A stretch of 64,000 nt of DNA from Nothopassalora personata (GCA_033816765.1 CM066287.1:1364001-1428000); one strand, 5' to 3'. Positions 36,163 through 47,100 are shown, numbered from the stretch's first letter. The notes: a model not told the origin generated them from the letters alone. Numbers and translations: made by a program.

Positions 36163-39100
36163 GGTTCTCTCTCGGTTCCCAGGTATTTTCTGATTCGTCG
36201 TATCCTTTCCACTTGACAAGGTATCGCTGACCTTTCTTGTTCAGGATTTTTTCGACTTCGAATTCGTTCTCTGCTTCCGGCTCGAAATGGAAGTTCTCTT
36301 GGCAAGGTGTTTCGGCGTCCGCGGGTTCCAGCCTGGAAACATGGAAGACTGGGTGGATCTTTGCGTCGGGTGGTAGGCGTAGGCGGTAGTTGACTGGTCC
36401 GACGATTCTGTCAATGAAAAATGGTCCGACCTTGACATGATCCAGCTTCTTGGTCTGTCTCCTTGTTTTCAAGTTTTTTGTGAGGAGATAGACCTTATCC
36501 CCCTCTTTAAGCAGAGGCGCCATTTTTCTGCCATCTTGTCGTTGGTGAGACAGTTTATGTTGTGCATCCGTGATCGCTTTTTGCGCTTCTTTGTGCACTT
36601 CCTTAAGAGTATCCGTCGTCACGATTGCTCTTTCGGCCTGTGGGTGGAATCCAGGTTCTCCAAACAGGTTAGGATCCTTTCCAAAGTTCGCATAGAATGG
36701 CGTCGTAGAAGTTGTCTCTGATTTGTGGTTGTTCAGTGCAATCTGTGCCATTGGCAGCAGTGAAACCCAATTGTCTTGTGTATGGTTGATGTAGTGCCGT
36801 AGATATTGTTCCAAGGTTTGATTTGCTCTTTCCGTTTGTCCGTCGGTCTCCGGATGGTAGGCTGTTGACAGTTTATGTTTGATGCCGATTGTTCCCATGA
36901 GTGTTTTCCAGTAATTGGAAGTGAACAGCTTGTCTCTGTCCGTGATGAAAACTTCTGGGAATCCATGGTATCGGATCAACCTGTCCAGTATCAAGTATCC
37001 GAGCTGTTCTGCAGTGTATGTCTCTGATGCTGCGATGAAGTGTGTATACTTTGTAAGTCTGTCAACCATGACCAGTATCATGTCGTAGGGTTGTTCGGTG
37101 ACTTGATCCCGTGAGATGGGGAGTTTGGTGATGAAATCCATCGTGACTTCGTCCCATGGTTTCGTAGGAGGAGTCCTGAATTGAAGGTGACCGTATTTTG
37201 CATGTCGGGCAGCCTTGTTCTGTTGACAGTGTACACAGCGTTTGACGTAGCGTAGCACTTTTTGTCTCATCTGTGGAAATGAGAAGCTGCGTTGTATGAG
37301 GTCCACTGTTTTCGTTGTTCCAGGGTGTCCGTACAGCGGATCGTCGTGATGTTGTCGTATACATTCTTCCTCTCGGTCCTTTGGCACTTGGTATTTCCCT
37401 TGCGATATTGGGAATTGTTCTTCTGTGTCGCGTAGTATCCGCACGATGTTGTTGAACTCTTTCGTGTTGGCACTAAGACTTCCGTCGGGGTTTGTCTTGA
37501 GTATCTTGTGTTGCACTGGTTCTTTTCCTTCCATGTAGTCGCTTCTTCGGCTCAGCGCGTCGGCGCGGCCGTTCTCTGTCCCTGGAGTATGTTTGATCTC
37601 GAACTTGTACTGTCCCAGCAGCTCCGACCAGCGGGCTTGCCTTCGGGTAAGTTCCTTTGTTGTCGTAAAGTATGTGAGATTCTTGTGGTCTGATAGAATC
37701 GTTAACTTTGGTGGTCCTTCGACGTATACTCTCCAATGTTGCATGGCAGCAACTATGGCTAGAAGTTCCTTGTCATGGATGTCGTAGTTCTGTTCCGCCG
37801 TGGTCATTTTTCGGGAGTAATAGGCTACTGGGTGTCGCTTCCCATCGTGTGTCTGTGTTAGACATGCGCCTATTGCCATATCGGACGCGTCGGTCTCGAT
37901 GTGGACTTCCTTGCTACCATCGAATAGTCGAAGCGTGGGGGCTGACACGCATTGCTCCTTGAGTCGTTGGAACGCGTCAGATTGTTCCTTTCCCCATTTC
38001 CAGTTGACGTCTTTCCTCGTAAGCATCGTCATTGGTGCTGCTGTTTTCGAATAGTCCTTGATGAATTTCCGGTTGTAGTTGGCTAGTCCAAGGAACGATT
38101 GTACGTCCTTGACTGACTTTGGTTCTGGCCATTCTCTGATCGATTGTGTCTTTGCAGGGTCGATCGCGATCCCCGTGGTGCTGATGATGAAGCCCAAGAA
38201 TTTGACTTCTTTCCTGTGGAACTCGCATTTCTCTGGTGCTGTCTTGAACCCTGCTCCGGTGAGCCGTTCAAATACGTCCTGGACTTGCTTGATGTGCTCC
38301 TGGAGGGATCCTTTGGTATAGACCAGTATGTCGTCCATATATGCGATGACGCATACGTCGAGTAGGTCTCTAAGTGTTTCGTTGACAAGGTCCTGGCAGG
38401 ATGCGGGTGCGTTGGTCAATCCCATTGGCATGACCTTAAACTCGTATAGTCCGTATCGTGTTCTGAAAGCGGTTTTCCATTCTTCTCCTTCCGCCATTCG
38501 TATAGCGTAGAAGGCATCTCGTAGGTCGATCTTGGTGTACCAGTCTGATCCGGTTAATCTGTCCTGTGCTTCTTCGATGTTCGGTAGCGGATATCGGTTT
38601 TTGATCGTGATCTCGTTCAACTTCCGGTAGTCTTGTACGAGTCGTAGTTTCCCGTTTGGTTTTGGAACGAACATGCATGGAGCGCCTGCGCTTGAGGTGG
38701 ACCGCTGTATCCAACCTTTCGCTAGCTTCTCCTTCAGCCATTCCCGTAAGGTCTGGAGCTCTTTTTCGGACATTTGATATAGGGGTCCCCATGGAGGCTC
38801 TTTTCCTGGCTGAATGTTTATCTTATGATCCCATGGTGCGTGTTTAGGTAAGGCGTCCCTGCCTCTTTCCTCTTCAAAGAGTCGCGACCACTTGCGATAT
38901 TCTTTGGGAATATCCAACTCCGAAATGTTGGTATTCTTCGATGGTGCGTTACTTCCATCCGTTCCGGTGATGTCATGACCCAACTGCCCCAAGTCGGTGT
39001 CTATCCCAGTCGAAGGTGGTTCTTCTGTCCTTCTAGTCGGTGCAAGCTGTATCCTATTTAGCTGTCTTACCTCATCTACCAGCGAACGCTGCCGCTGCGT

Positions 39101-39520
39101 AGGTTCAATGTCGATAACGCAATCGCATTGTTCAAACCTGAGTACTCCTCTTCTCCAGTCGATTACTGGGTTGTGCTTTCTCAACCAAGGCATCCCAAGT
39201 ACGATGTCATGACTGGCCATGTCAGTAACATCCAAGGTGATTTCCTCGTGGTGCTGTTGGATTGCAAGTGGCAGCGGTATCGTCTCGCGCTCCACACTGG
39301 GTAAGGATGATCCGTCTACCGCGATCAATTCATACCCCTCTTCCTTTCTTCGGGTAGCTAATCCGTGTCGTTTGACAAATGATTCGGAGGCAAAGTTCCC
39401 GCTCGCTCCGGAATCTATCATGGCATATGTCCGTTGCCCGTTGACGATAATCTTCGTTCGAAACACTGTTGTTGATGCTTGAGCCTGTGTAGTGTTGCAT
39501 AACTCCCTTTGGTCGCTCAT
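36047..39520 (-). CDS. Pol polyprotein of element C
   Basis: 1,157 residues from the ATG at 39,520, which overlaps the gag stop as ATGA. The open frame extends 33 codons further upstream, but that part lies inside gag. Domains in order: aspartic protease (DSGA at 36-39); RT with LVQDYRKLNEI near 293 and YMDD at 394-397; RNase H (DASDMAIGACL near 515); integrase with an HHCC finger (CVHCQQNKAARHAKYGHL near 720) and DDE residues in MDFITKLP, ITDRDKLF and DGQTERANQTLEQYL; and a C-terminal chromodomain (YLVKWKGYDESENTWEP). The chromodomain places it among chromoviruses, which direct integration to modified chromatin. Intact. Confidence 0.95.
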   Translation of the reverse strand: MSDQRELCNTTQAQASTTVFRTKIIVNGQRTYAMIDSGASGNFASESFVKRHGLATRRKEEGYELIAVDGSSLPSVERETIPLPLAIQQHHEEITLDVTDMASHDIVLGMPWLRKHNPVIDWRRGVLRFEQCDCVIDIEPTQRQRSLVDEVRQLNRIQLAPTRRTEEPPSTGIDTDLGQLGHDITGTDGSNAPSKNTNISELDIPKEYRKWSRLFEEERGRDALPKHAPWDHKINIQPGKEPPWGPLYQMSEKELQTLREWLKEKLAKGWIQRSTSSAGAPCMFVPKPNGKLRLVQDYRKLNEITIKNRYPLPNIEEAQDRLTGSDWYTKIDLRDAFYAIRMAEGEEWKTAFRTRYGLYEFKVMPMGLTNAPASCQDLVNETLRDLLDVCVIAYMDDILVYTKGSLQEHIKQVQDVFERLTGAGFKTAPEKCEFHRKEVKFLGFIISTTGIAIDPAKTQSIREWPEPKSVKDVQSFLGLANYNRKFIKDYSKTAAPMTMLTRKDVNWKWGKEQSDAFQRLKEQCVSAPTLRLFDGSKEVHIETDASDMAIGACLTQTHDGKRHPVAYYSRKMTTAEQNYDIHDKELLAIVAAMQHWRVYVEGPPKLTILSDHKNLTYFTTTKELTRRQARWSELLGQYKFEIKHTPGTENGRADALSRRSDYMEGKEPVQHKILKTNPDGSLSANTKEFNNIVRILRDTEEQFPISQGKYQVPKDREEECIRQHHDDPLYGHPGTTKTVDLIQRSFSFPQMRQKVLRYVKRCVHCQQNKAARHAKYGHLQFRTPPTKPWDEVTMDFITKLPISRDQVTEQPYDMILVMVDRLTKYTHFIAASETYTAEQLGYLILDRLIRYHGFPEVFITDRDKLFTSNYWKTLMGTIGIKHKLSTAYHPETDGQTERANQTLEQYLRHYINHTQDNWVSLLPMAQIALNNHKSETTSTTPFYANFGKDPNLFGEPGFHPQAERAIVTTDTLKEVHKEAQKAITDAQHKLSHQRQDGRKMAPLLKEGDKVYLLTKNLKTRRQTKKLDHVKVGPFFIDRIVGPVNYRLRLPPDAKIHPVFHVSRLEPADAETPCQENFHFEPEAENEFEVEKILNKKGQRYLVKWKGYDESENTWEPRENLKNCRVLLMEYLRHQKKPGAKKDRTTRNPTTRRIPDRP
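39517..39520 (-). promoter_or_regulatory. ATGA stop/start overlap between gag and pol (element C)
   Basis: On the minus strand the pol ATG (39,520-39,518) and the gag TGA (39,519-39,517) share two bases. This suggests pol is made by termination-reinitiation rather than frameshifting. Element D has the same arrangement at 47,533-47,536. Confidence 0.65.
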
Positions 39521-41811
39521 TCCTGGGGAGTCGATCCTTTTCCCGATGCGTGGGTAGAACGTTGCATTTCGTGTCGCAAGGCTTCGGCTTGAACCTGTAG
39601 CGAAGCTCCTGGTCTCCATGCTTCTCTGTTGTTGCGTTCCTGGATCTTCTGCGTTTCTGAGTAGAGTGCTTTCACGTGCTGAACTGACTTCCTAAGTTCA
39701 TTCGTGATCGTTATTCCTGACGGCGTGATGTATCCAAATGCGGTCATCTTGCTTCCAATGGGTGGTCGCTCCTGTACGATCTTGGCGCTATCGTTGTCGT
39801 GTTCCACGATGGGGTGTCTCCAGACCATCCCTCGCATCGTGTCGAGCATTAGATCGAACTGTTCTGGGTGCAGGTAGCGTCGTCGCTGTATCTTTGGGAA
39901 GACTTCTTCGCTTCTCCGAATTACATGTACGAGTAATTCGAAGATCATTTTTGGTGCGTCCATAGTAAACGTTTGGACTTCGTTGTCGTCGTCGGTGTCG
40001 CTCTCTTCTCTTTCGGAGGAATCTTCGTCGCTTGATTCTTCCGGATCCTGTTCTTCTTGGATGTTGTCCAGCCCGGTGGTTTCTTGACTTTCTTCCTGTG
40101 GTTCGGGTGACCACGATCCGTTCCATCCTGGGTCCTGGTTTTCCTTGTCCTCGTCGTCGAAGCAGGATTCGTCGACGTCCACTTCCTGGAGCTTGGCATC
40201 CTGCCTGTGTTGCGCTCCCAGGGTTCCTCGCGGCTGCTGAGGCCAATACCCTGCTCCTAACTTGGCGGAGTAGTGAACCTGACACGAGTCTTGGTAACAG
40301 AATCGCCAATGAAGGCTTCCGTGACCATTTCGAGATTCGGATTCGATCTCGTAGTCGACTCTTCTTGTCATCATTCCAAATTCCCTTGTTCGGTCCAGTC
40401 GTAGGACTTCTTGGCGGGCTCCTTCATAGAACGTCAGGAGTTCGCGTCGTTGACTTCTGTAGGGTTCTTCCGTTACGTTGGGGAAGTCCTCTATGACCTG
40501 TAGGATCTTATGTGTAATGTCGAGCCACGCTTGTCGTTGTCGCGCGTGTTCTGGGAATCGTTCCCTCACTACTGTAGTGAGTTGTTCCCAGGTTCCTTGC
40601 GCATCCGGGTGGTCTGGAAAGATCATTCGTATAGGTCCTCGTGGGGAATTGGTGTGACCTCGTGTCATCATGTTGAACTGTTGTGGTTGGTTTCGCAATT
40701 CAGATGAAATGACCGTCATCTGTTGCCCATGGTATCCTCCTCGTCCCTGTGAGGGGTCCAGGAGAGGCTCTGTGCTTCCTTCGCTAGCTCTCTCCTCCAC
40801 TCCTTGAGTATAGTCGGTGTCTTCTGGAGACCCGACACTGCTCTCAAGTTTACTAGTTCGTCGTTGCATCGTGTTGAACTGTTCGCGGCGCACCATATTC
40901 TTACCGCGACAGTCCCTTGCTAGGTGGCCAGGTTTGCCACATCCATAGCAGGTTCGTGTTTCCTTTCCTGAGCTCGGGGGTCTTCTGTTCCCCTTGCTGT
41001 TCCTGATCTTGCGACCCCTTTCGGTGACGTCGAGCTCCATTGGCTGTGGTCCGTAGTATGGCTTGTTTCTGGGCTTACTGTAGTTGTCGCTAAAGCCCTT
41101 GTTACGATTGTCGTAGCCTGGGGTAAATCCGGCTCTTCCGGATACTTTGGAGTCGTATCGTCGCTCTAGAGCTCTCTCGTAGAGTCTGTCGTCAAGATCG
41201 ATCGTGACCTTGACCAGAGATCCCAGGTCATCGATCCTTCGACCGTCCCTCATTAACTCATCCTTGACATGCTCCTTCAATCCTCTCCGGTACATGACTT
41301 GAAGTGCTTCGTCGTCCCAATCAGTAAGCTGGGCGTACTCCTGGAATTTGGCAGCGTAGTCGGCAGTGGATGTCTTCTGGGTCAGATGTTGGATGACGCG
41401 TACAGCAGTAGCAACCTCGTTCGAGATGCCAAAGACGCTCTTCATCGCGCTCTTGAGATGACCGTAAGACGTAAAGATCCCGTTAGCGTTGTCGTTGCCG
41501 TTGCTGTCCAGGTAGGTCCTAAGGAAGGGTTTGACCCAATGCTGTGCTCGTCCTCTCAGGAAGGTAGTGGCAAAAACAGGCTTGAGGTTCTCAGCCATGG
41601 AGTTGAACAAGAAGTACATATCCATCTGAGCAACCCAAGTGTCGAACTTGTCTCGATCGCCATAGTAGAATTCTGGCTTGCCAACCTTGAGGGTGTCGTT
41701 GCCTGTATGAGTAGCCAAGGCATTGATAGCATCGTTTGCGGTCTGAGGTCGTCGGGCTCTGCCTGCTTCACTGGGGGCGGGTGTTCCCCGTTCACTCTGT
41801 CGGTCTCCCAT
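39517..41811 (-). CDS. Gag protein of element C
   Basis: 764 residues, starting MGDRQSERGTPAPSEAG just after the 5' LTR. The capsid-like region is at about 50-230 (FDTWVAQMDMYFLFNS, LRGRAQHWVKPFL). A CCHC knuckle CYGCGKPGHLARDC lies near 290, followed by an unusually long C-terminal part with an acidic stretch (QDPEESSDEDSSEREESDTD). Three similar short motifs, FNTMQRR, FNMMTRG and FGMMTRR, divide the C-terminal half; they could be protease cleavage sites. The stop TGA overlaps the pol start. Intact frame. Confidence 0.9.
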   Translation of the reverse strand: MGDRQSERGTPAPSEAGRARRPQTANDAINALATHTGNDTLKVGKPEFYYGDRDKFDTWVAQMDMYFLFNSMAENLKPVFATTFLRGRAQHWVKPFLRTYLDSNGNDNANGIFTSYGHLKSAMKSVFGISNEVATAVRVIQHLTQKTSTADYAAKFQEYAQLTDWDDEALQVMYRRGLKEHVKDELMRDGRRIDDLGSLVKVTIDLDDRLYERALERRYDSKVSGRAGFTPGYDNRNKGFSDNYSKPRNKPYYGPQPMELDVTERGRKIRNSKGNRRPPSSGKETRTCYGCGKPGHLARDCRGKNMVRREQFNTMQRRTSKLESSVGSPEDTDYTQGVEERASEGSTEPLLDPSQGRGGYHGQQMTVISSELRNQPQQFNMMTRGHTNSPRGPIRMIFPDHPDAQGTWEQLTTVVRERFPEHARQRQAWLDITHKILQVIEDFPNVTEEPYRSQRRELLTFYEGARQEVLRLDRTREFGMMTRRVDYEIESESRNGHGSLHWRFCYQDSCQVHYSAKLGAGYWPQQPRGTLGAQHRQDAKLQEVDVDESCFDDEDKENQDPGWNGSWSPEPQEESQETTGLDNIQEEQDPEESSDEDSSEREESDTDDDNEVQTFTMDAPKMIFELLVHVIRRSEEVFPKIQRRRYLHPEQFDLMLDTMRGMVWRHPIVEHDNDSAKIVQERPPIGSKMTAFGYITPSGITITNELRKSVQHVKALYSETQKIQERNNREAWRPGASLQVQAEALRHEMQRSTHASGKGSTPQE

Positions 41812-41818
41812 CGTAGAG

Positions 41819-41827
41819 GGCGTTCAA
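41819..41827 (-). other. Self-priming primer-binding site of element C
   Basis: TTGAACGCC on the minus strand, three bases from the 5' LTR, complementary to GGCGTTCAA within the same LTR (42,021-42,029 on the other strand). Nine matching bases. Confidence 0.65.
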
Positions 41828-41830
41828 AGC

Positions 41831-42356
41831 TGTTAGGTTTGGTATAACCTAATGATATCACAAGTCAAGAAGACAAGCTCAATCGGGTTTGTTCTCGGGC
41901 CGATGGGAAGTTTGAGGGAGAGTGATGAAGCAGTAGTGTCTTGACCTTACAAAGGCTCAAGAAACAATGAGGCAGAGGTTGGGTTGTGGTGTATTCCAAA
42001 CAGTGATATTGAACAGTGAGTTGAACGCCTCGAAGCCATAAGGGATTCTCAGCGCTCCTAAATACAAAGGAGATTCATAGTCTTGATCTGTTTGATCCGT
42101 TGATCTGTTCGACAGATCAAACAGAGCAGCAGATCGTCTCGCGTCGTACTCTGCTCTGATCTGTTGATCTGTTCGACAGATCAAGCAGATCAGCAGAGCA
42201 CTTTGCAGCGGCTGCGCCCGCTTAACTGTGAGGTATCTGATTGGCTTGCGGTTGCAGGCCCAATCCGATCCGTAACACACTTTGCAGCGGCTGCGCCCGC
42301 TTAACTGTGAGGTATCTGATTGGCTTGCGGTTGCAGGCCCAATCCGATCCGTAACA
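41831..42356 (-). repeat. 5' LTR of element C, with internal 79-bp tandem duplication
   Basis: 526 bp, same sequence as the 3' LTR as far as I can read. The duplication is at 42,199-42,277 and 42,278-42,356. Presence in both LTRs means it arose before or during the last reverse transcription. Confidence 0.93.
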
Positions 42357-42361
42357 TCACT

Positions 42362-43081
42362 ACCCTTTACCTTCTTTACCCTATTCTTTAGGGTCTCTTT
42401 ACCCTTCTTAGGCTTGTTCCTAGGATTCTTCTCTAGATGCTACTTATAGTAGTTCGCGTTAGTATACTTATATAAGTACTATATACACTGCTTATTATTA
42501 TTCTTACTTAAGAATGCTCTAACAAAGCAATTGCTAGGCTTATAGGTAGTAGGTACTTACTCCTTCCTAAGAGTTATAAATATTCTCTCTAGGGTAGTTA
42601 ATTCTAAGGGATTATTATATGTCTATGTCCTAAGCTATTTAATATAGTTTAGGCCTTTAATAAAGTATAGTCTATAGATGCTATCTAGGAGGACAAAAGA
42701 GGATTTAAGTAGTAACTTATTATTAACTAGGGAGGATCTAATAAATTGCTCTATAGTAGTCTTATAGTTATATACCTAAGCTTAAAAGTCTTTATAGTAC
42801 TTTAATATATTAGGTCTTGTACTATCTAACTTAATATGCCTAACTGCCTTTAGAGTGTTATATAGATTAATTATAATAACTAGCTTATATATTACCTTAA
42901 TTAAATTATATAATTCCTTAGCTAACTTGTCTATATCTCTAAAGTTTAGCCTTAGGGTAGAGTCTAATCTAGCTATAATAATACTAAAAGATTATATATC
43001 CTCTTTCTTCTATTACTTATAGGTAGCTTTATATCCTATACTACTAGTGATGTCCTAAGGAGATTTATTCTAGGTAGTAGT
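42362..43081 (-). pseudogene. Ty1/copia remnant: gag C-terminal part
   Basis: Minus-strand reading gives LPTTYKPSNCFVRAFLSKNNNK-type sequence followed by CIQYLYKYTNANYYKQHLEKNP, which fits the copia gag zinc-knuckle region (CxxC...H...C with Cys and His codons mutated). The last bases GTAGT are the left duplication of element D. Confidence 0.7.
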
Positions 43082-43466
43082 TGTTATTGTCTCGTTCCAG
43101 GGCTAGTCTCAAAAGAGATAAGTCAAGTCACGTGGCGGTATTATTCTTTGGAGAGGCTGAAGCAAGCTGAGCGAAGATAAATGATAGGAATAAGAGTTGT
43201 ATTCCAATCAGTGAGATAGTAACATGAGTTGAACGCATCAGAACCATAAGGGTTTCTAGCGTTCCTAAATACAAAGGAGATTCGCGGCGTAGAGCCTATG
43301 GCTCAGTATGATCACCTTGATCAGTCCCACTGAGCATACTGATCACACTGATCAGTCCGTGAAGTGATCAGTGTCACGTGCGTCTGGATGATCAGTATCA
43401 CGTGTTTCCAAGTGATCAGTGTTTCGTGTGTCTGGTCGGGGCTGCCGTTTGGACCGAACCGTAACA
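43082..43466 (-). repeat. 3' LTR of element D, with TGATCA cluster
   Basis: 385 bp. Seven TGATCA palindromes lie between 43,309 and 43,418, interleaved with CACGTG at 43,375-43,380 and once more downstream. Confidence 0.93.
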
Positions 43467-43557
43467 CCATCCCCCTTCTAGCCTAGCTCAGTCCCTTGAG
43501 CTTACTTATAACGAACGGTATCCTCCATGTATTCGCGTATGGCTTCTTCCCTTTGCG

Positions 43558-44115
43558 ATGCCTATCCACCAACGCCCTTCCAGCACCATCCGTCGCCGCC
43601 GTCTCTACGAGTTCGTTGAATCCGCGGGAGAAGTCATGGTTAAGAAATGCTCAACGTGTGAAAAGCATGGTCGCGTGTGCAAGGTGCACATTCGTTCCGG
43701 GAAGTGTAGTGAGTGTCTTCGTCGCGGCCAAAGGTGCGATGTAAGAGTAACTCAGTCGGAGTTTAAGAGGTTAGCAGAGGAGAAGGCTCGTCTTCGTCAG
43801 AAAATCCAGGAGTCTCGGTCCGCTCAGGAGGAGGCGATGCGGGTTCATGAGAAGGCTCTCGAGGATCTGAAGATTGCTCGCGCGCGCGAGGAGCGCTTGC
43901 GTCAGCAGATGGATCTAGTGGATCGTCGTGCCGAGGAGGCGATTTCCGTTGAGGAAAGGGAGATCGAGGAGCAGGAGATAGAAGAGGCTTCTTTGCTTCC
44001 TTCGGATATCCCTTGTGAGGGTCTGGCTCTCAACTTGTCACCAGGCACATGGGGTGCTATTGAGGGTCTCGGTGACGAGTTCTGGGAGGTACCCGAACTA
44101 CTCCCTGCTGGTTGA
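43558..44115 (+). CDS. Antisense Zn(II)2Cys6 coiled-coil protein of element D
   Basis: 185 residues. Cys at 31, 34, 41, 50, 53 and 60, exactly as in the element C protein, with KVH[IV].SG[KR]C shared inside the cluster. A coiled coil at about 68-140 contains LRQQMDLVDRRAEEAISVE, and LSPGTWG lies near 160. It starts 91 bases from the 3' LTR and overlaps the last 59 bases of pol on the other strand. The frame is intact although gag in the same element is broken. It is probably a nuclear DNA-binding protein; its target is unknown. Confidence 0.8.
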   Translation: MPIHQRPSSTIRRRRLYEFVESAGEVMVKKCSTCEKHGRVCKVHIRSGKCSECLRRGQRCDVRVTQSEFKRLAEEKARLRQKIQESRSAQEEAMRVHEKALEDLKIARAREERLRQQMDLVDRRAEEAISVEEREIEEQEIEEASLLPSDIPCEGLALNLSPGTWGAIEGLGDEFWEVPELLPAG

Positions 44116-47100
44116 CTTGTAGGTCTTTGTTTTTCTTATGATATTCTCGGATCTTTTGTTGACAGTTTTGTGGGTTCTTTTCTGGTTCCCAGGTATTTTC
44201 TGATTCGTCGTATCCTTTCCATTTGACAAGGTATCGCTGACCTTTCTTGTCTAGGATTCTTTCGACTTCGAATTCGTTTTCTGCTTCCGGTTCGAAATGG
44301 AAGCTCTCCTGGCAGGGTGTTTCGGCGTCTGCGGGTTCCAACTTAGAGATATGGAAGACTGGGTGGATTCTTGCGTCTAGTGGTAGTCGTAGGCGGTAGT
44401 TAACTGGTCCTATGACTTTGTCGATAAAAAATGGTCCGACCTTGACGTGATCCAGTTTCTTGGTCTGTCTTCTTGTTCTCAAGTTTTTTGTAAGGAGATA
44501 GACCTTATCCCCCTCTTTTAGCAGAGGTGCCATTTTTTTCGTGTCCTGCCGTTGTTGAGACAGTTTTCGTTGTGCATCTTCGATCGCCCTGCGTGTTTCT
44601 TTGTGCACTTCCTTAAGAGTATCCGTCGTCACGATTGCTCTCTCGGCCTGTGGATGGGATCCAGGTGTTCCGAATAGGTTAGGATCTTTACCAAAGTTCG
44701 CATAAAATGGCGTCGTTGAAGTTGTCTCCGATTTGTGGTTGTTCAGTGCAATCTGCGCCATTGGCAGTAATGAAACCCAATTGTCTTGTGCGTAGTTGAT
44801 GTAGTGTCGTAGGTATTGTTCCAGCGTTTGATTCATCCTTTCGGTTTGTCCGTCTGTTTCCGGATGATATGCTGTTGACAGCTTGTGTTTAATTCCGATC
44901 GTTCCCATAAGCGTCTTCCAATAGTTTGATGTGAATAGCTTGTCTCTGTCCGTTATAAACGCTTGAGGGAATCCGTGGTATCGGATAAGTCTGTCTAGTA
45001 CGAGGTATCCGAGCTGCTCTGCATTGTACGTTTCCGATGCAGGAATGAAGTGTGCGTATTTCGTAAGTCTATCAACCATGACCAGTATCATGTCGTATGG
45101 TTGTTTCGTAACTTGATCTCTTAACGGTGGGAGTTTTGTAATAAAGTCCATTGTGACTTCGTCCCATGGTTTCGTCGGTGGTGTCCTGAACTGTAGGTGA
45201 CCGTATTTCGCGTGTCTCGCAGCCTTGTTTCGTTGGCAGTGTACGCATTGTTTAATATAGCGTGACACCTTAAGTCTCATCTGTGGGAATGAGAAACTGC
45301 GTTGTATTAGGTCCATTGTTTTTGAAGTTCCAGGGTGTCCATAAGTTGGTCCGTCGTGATGTTGTCGTATGCATTCTTTTTCTCGATCCTTTGGTACTTG
45401 GTATTTCCCTTGCGATATAGGGAATTGTTCGTCCCTGTCGCCTAATATCCGTACGATGTTGTTGAATTCTCTTGTGTTGGCACTAAGACTTCCGTCGGGG
45501 TTTGTCCTTAGTATCTTGTGTTGCACTGGTTCTTTTCCTTCCATGTAGTCGCTTCTTCGGCTCAGCGCGTCGGCGCGGCCATTCTCTCGTCCTGGAGTAT
45601 ATTTAATTTCGAACTTATACTGTCCCAGCAGCTCCGACCAGCGGGCTTGCCTTCGGGTAAGTTCTTTCGTCGTTGTGAAGTACGTAAGATTCTTGTGGTC
45701 AGAAAGAATCGTTAACTTCGGTGGGCCCTCGACATATACTCTCCAATGTTGCATGGCAGCAACAATGGCTAGAAGCTCTTTATCATGGATGTCGTAGTTC
45801 TGTTCCGCTGTGGTCATTTTCCGGGAGTAATAGGCTACTGGGTGTCTCTGCCCATCGTGTGTCTGTGTTAGACATGCGCCTATTGCCATATCAGACGCAT
45901 CGGTCTCGATGTGGACTTCCTTGCTACCATCGAATAGTCGAAGCGTGGGGGCTGAAGCGCATTGTTCCTTAAGTTTCTTGAATGCTTCAATCTGTTCTTT
46001 TCCCCATTTCCAGGTGACGTCCTTTCTTGTAAGCATCGTCATTGGTGCTGCTATTTTCGCGTAGTCCTTAATGAATTTCCGGTTGTAGTTCGCTAGTCCA
46101 AGGAATGATTGTACGTCCTTGACTGTTTTCGGTTCTGGCCACTCTCTAATTGACTGTGTCTTCGCAGGGTCGATCGTTATCCCTGTGGTGCTAATAATGA
46201 AGCCTAAGAATTTGACTTCTTTCTTGTGGAATTCGCATTTCTCGGGTGCCGTCTTGAACCCTGATTGCGTGAGTCGTTCGAAGACGTCCTGGACTTGTTT
46301 TATGTGTTCCTGTAGGGACCCTTTTGTGTAGACCAGTATGTCGTCCATGTATGCGATAACGCATACATCGAGTAGGTCTCTAAGTGTTTCGTTGACAAGG
46401 TCCTGGCAGGATGCGGGTGCGTTGGTTAATCCCATTGGCATAACCAAGAATTCGTAAAGTCCGTATCTTGTTCTCAAAGCGGTTTTCCATTCTTCTCCTT
46501 CTGCCATTCGTATAGCATAGAAGGCATCTCGTAGGTCAATCTTCGTGTACCAGTCTGATCCGGTTAATCTGTCTTGTGCTTTTTCGATGTTAGGTAGCGG
46601 GTATCGGTTCTTGATCGTGATCTCGTTTAACTTCCTGTAGTCTTGTACGAGTCGTAACTTCCCGTTTGCTTTTGGAACGAACATGCATGGAGTTCCTGCA
46701 CTTGAGGTGGATCTTCTTATCCATCCTTTGGCTAGCTTCTCCTTCAGCCATTCTCGTAGGGTCTGCAGCTCTTTCTCAGACATTTGATATAGGGGTCCCC
46801 ATGGAGGCTCTTTCCCTGGCTGAATGTTGATCTTGTGATCCCATGGGCGGTGCTTAGGTAAGGCGGTTTTGCCTCTCTCCTCTTCAAAGAGTCGCGACCA
46901 CTTGCGATACTCCTTGGGAATACTCAACTCTGAGATGTTAGTATTCTTCGATAGTGCGTTACTTCCATCACTTCCAGTGACTTCGTGACCCGGCGGCCCC
47001 ACGCCAGTGTCTGTCCCGGTCGAAGGTGGTTCTTCTGTCCTTCTAGTCGGCGCAAGCTGTATCTCGTTTAGCTGTTTCCTTGCCTCATCTGCCAGTGAAC

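Larger units (their letters stand above)
34988..42356 (-). mobile_element. Element C: complete Ty3/gypsy chromovirus-type element
   Basis: Two 526-bp LTRs (34,988-35,513 and 41,831-42,356), flanked by TTACT at 34,983-34,987 and TCACT at 42,357-42,361 (one C/T difference). On the minus strand: 5' LTR, self-priming site, gag (764 residues), pol (1,157 residues from the overlapping start), antisense ORF, polypurine tract (35,514-35,523), 3' LTR. All three frames are intact and no RIP is visible, so it may be a functional, recently inserted copy. It lies in the copia gag-protease junction. Confidence 0.95.

Noticed and set aside
39521..39619. 33-codon upstream extension of the element C pol frame
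   Set aside because: It lies inside gag and is not matched in element D. The ATGA overlap gives a better start.
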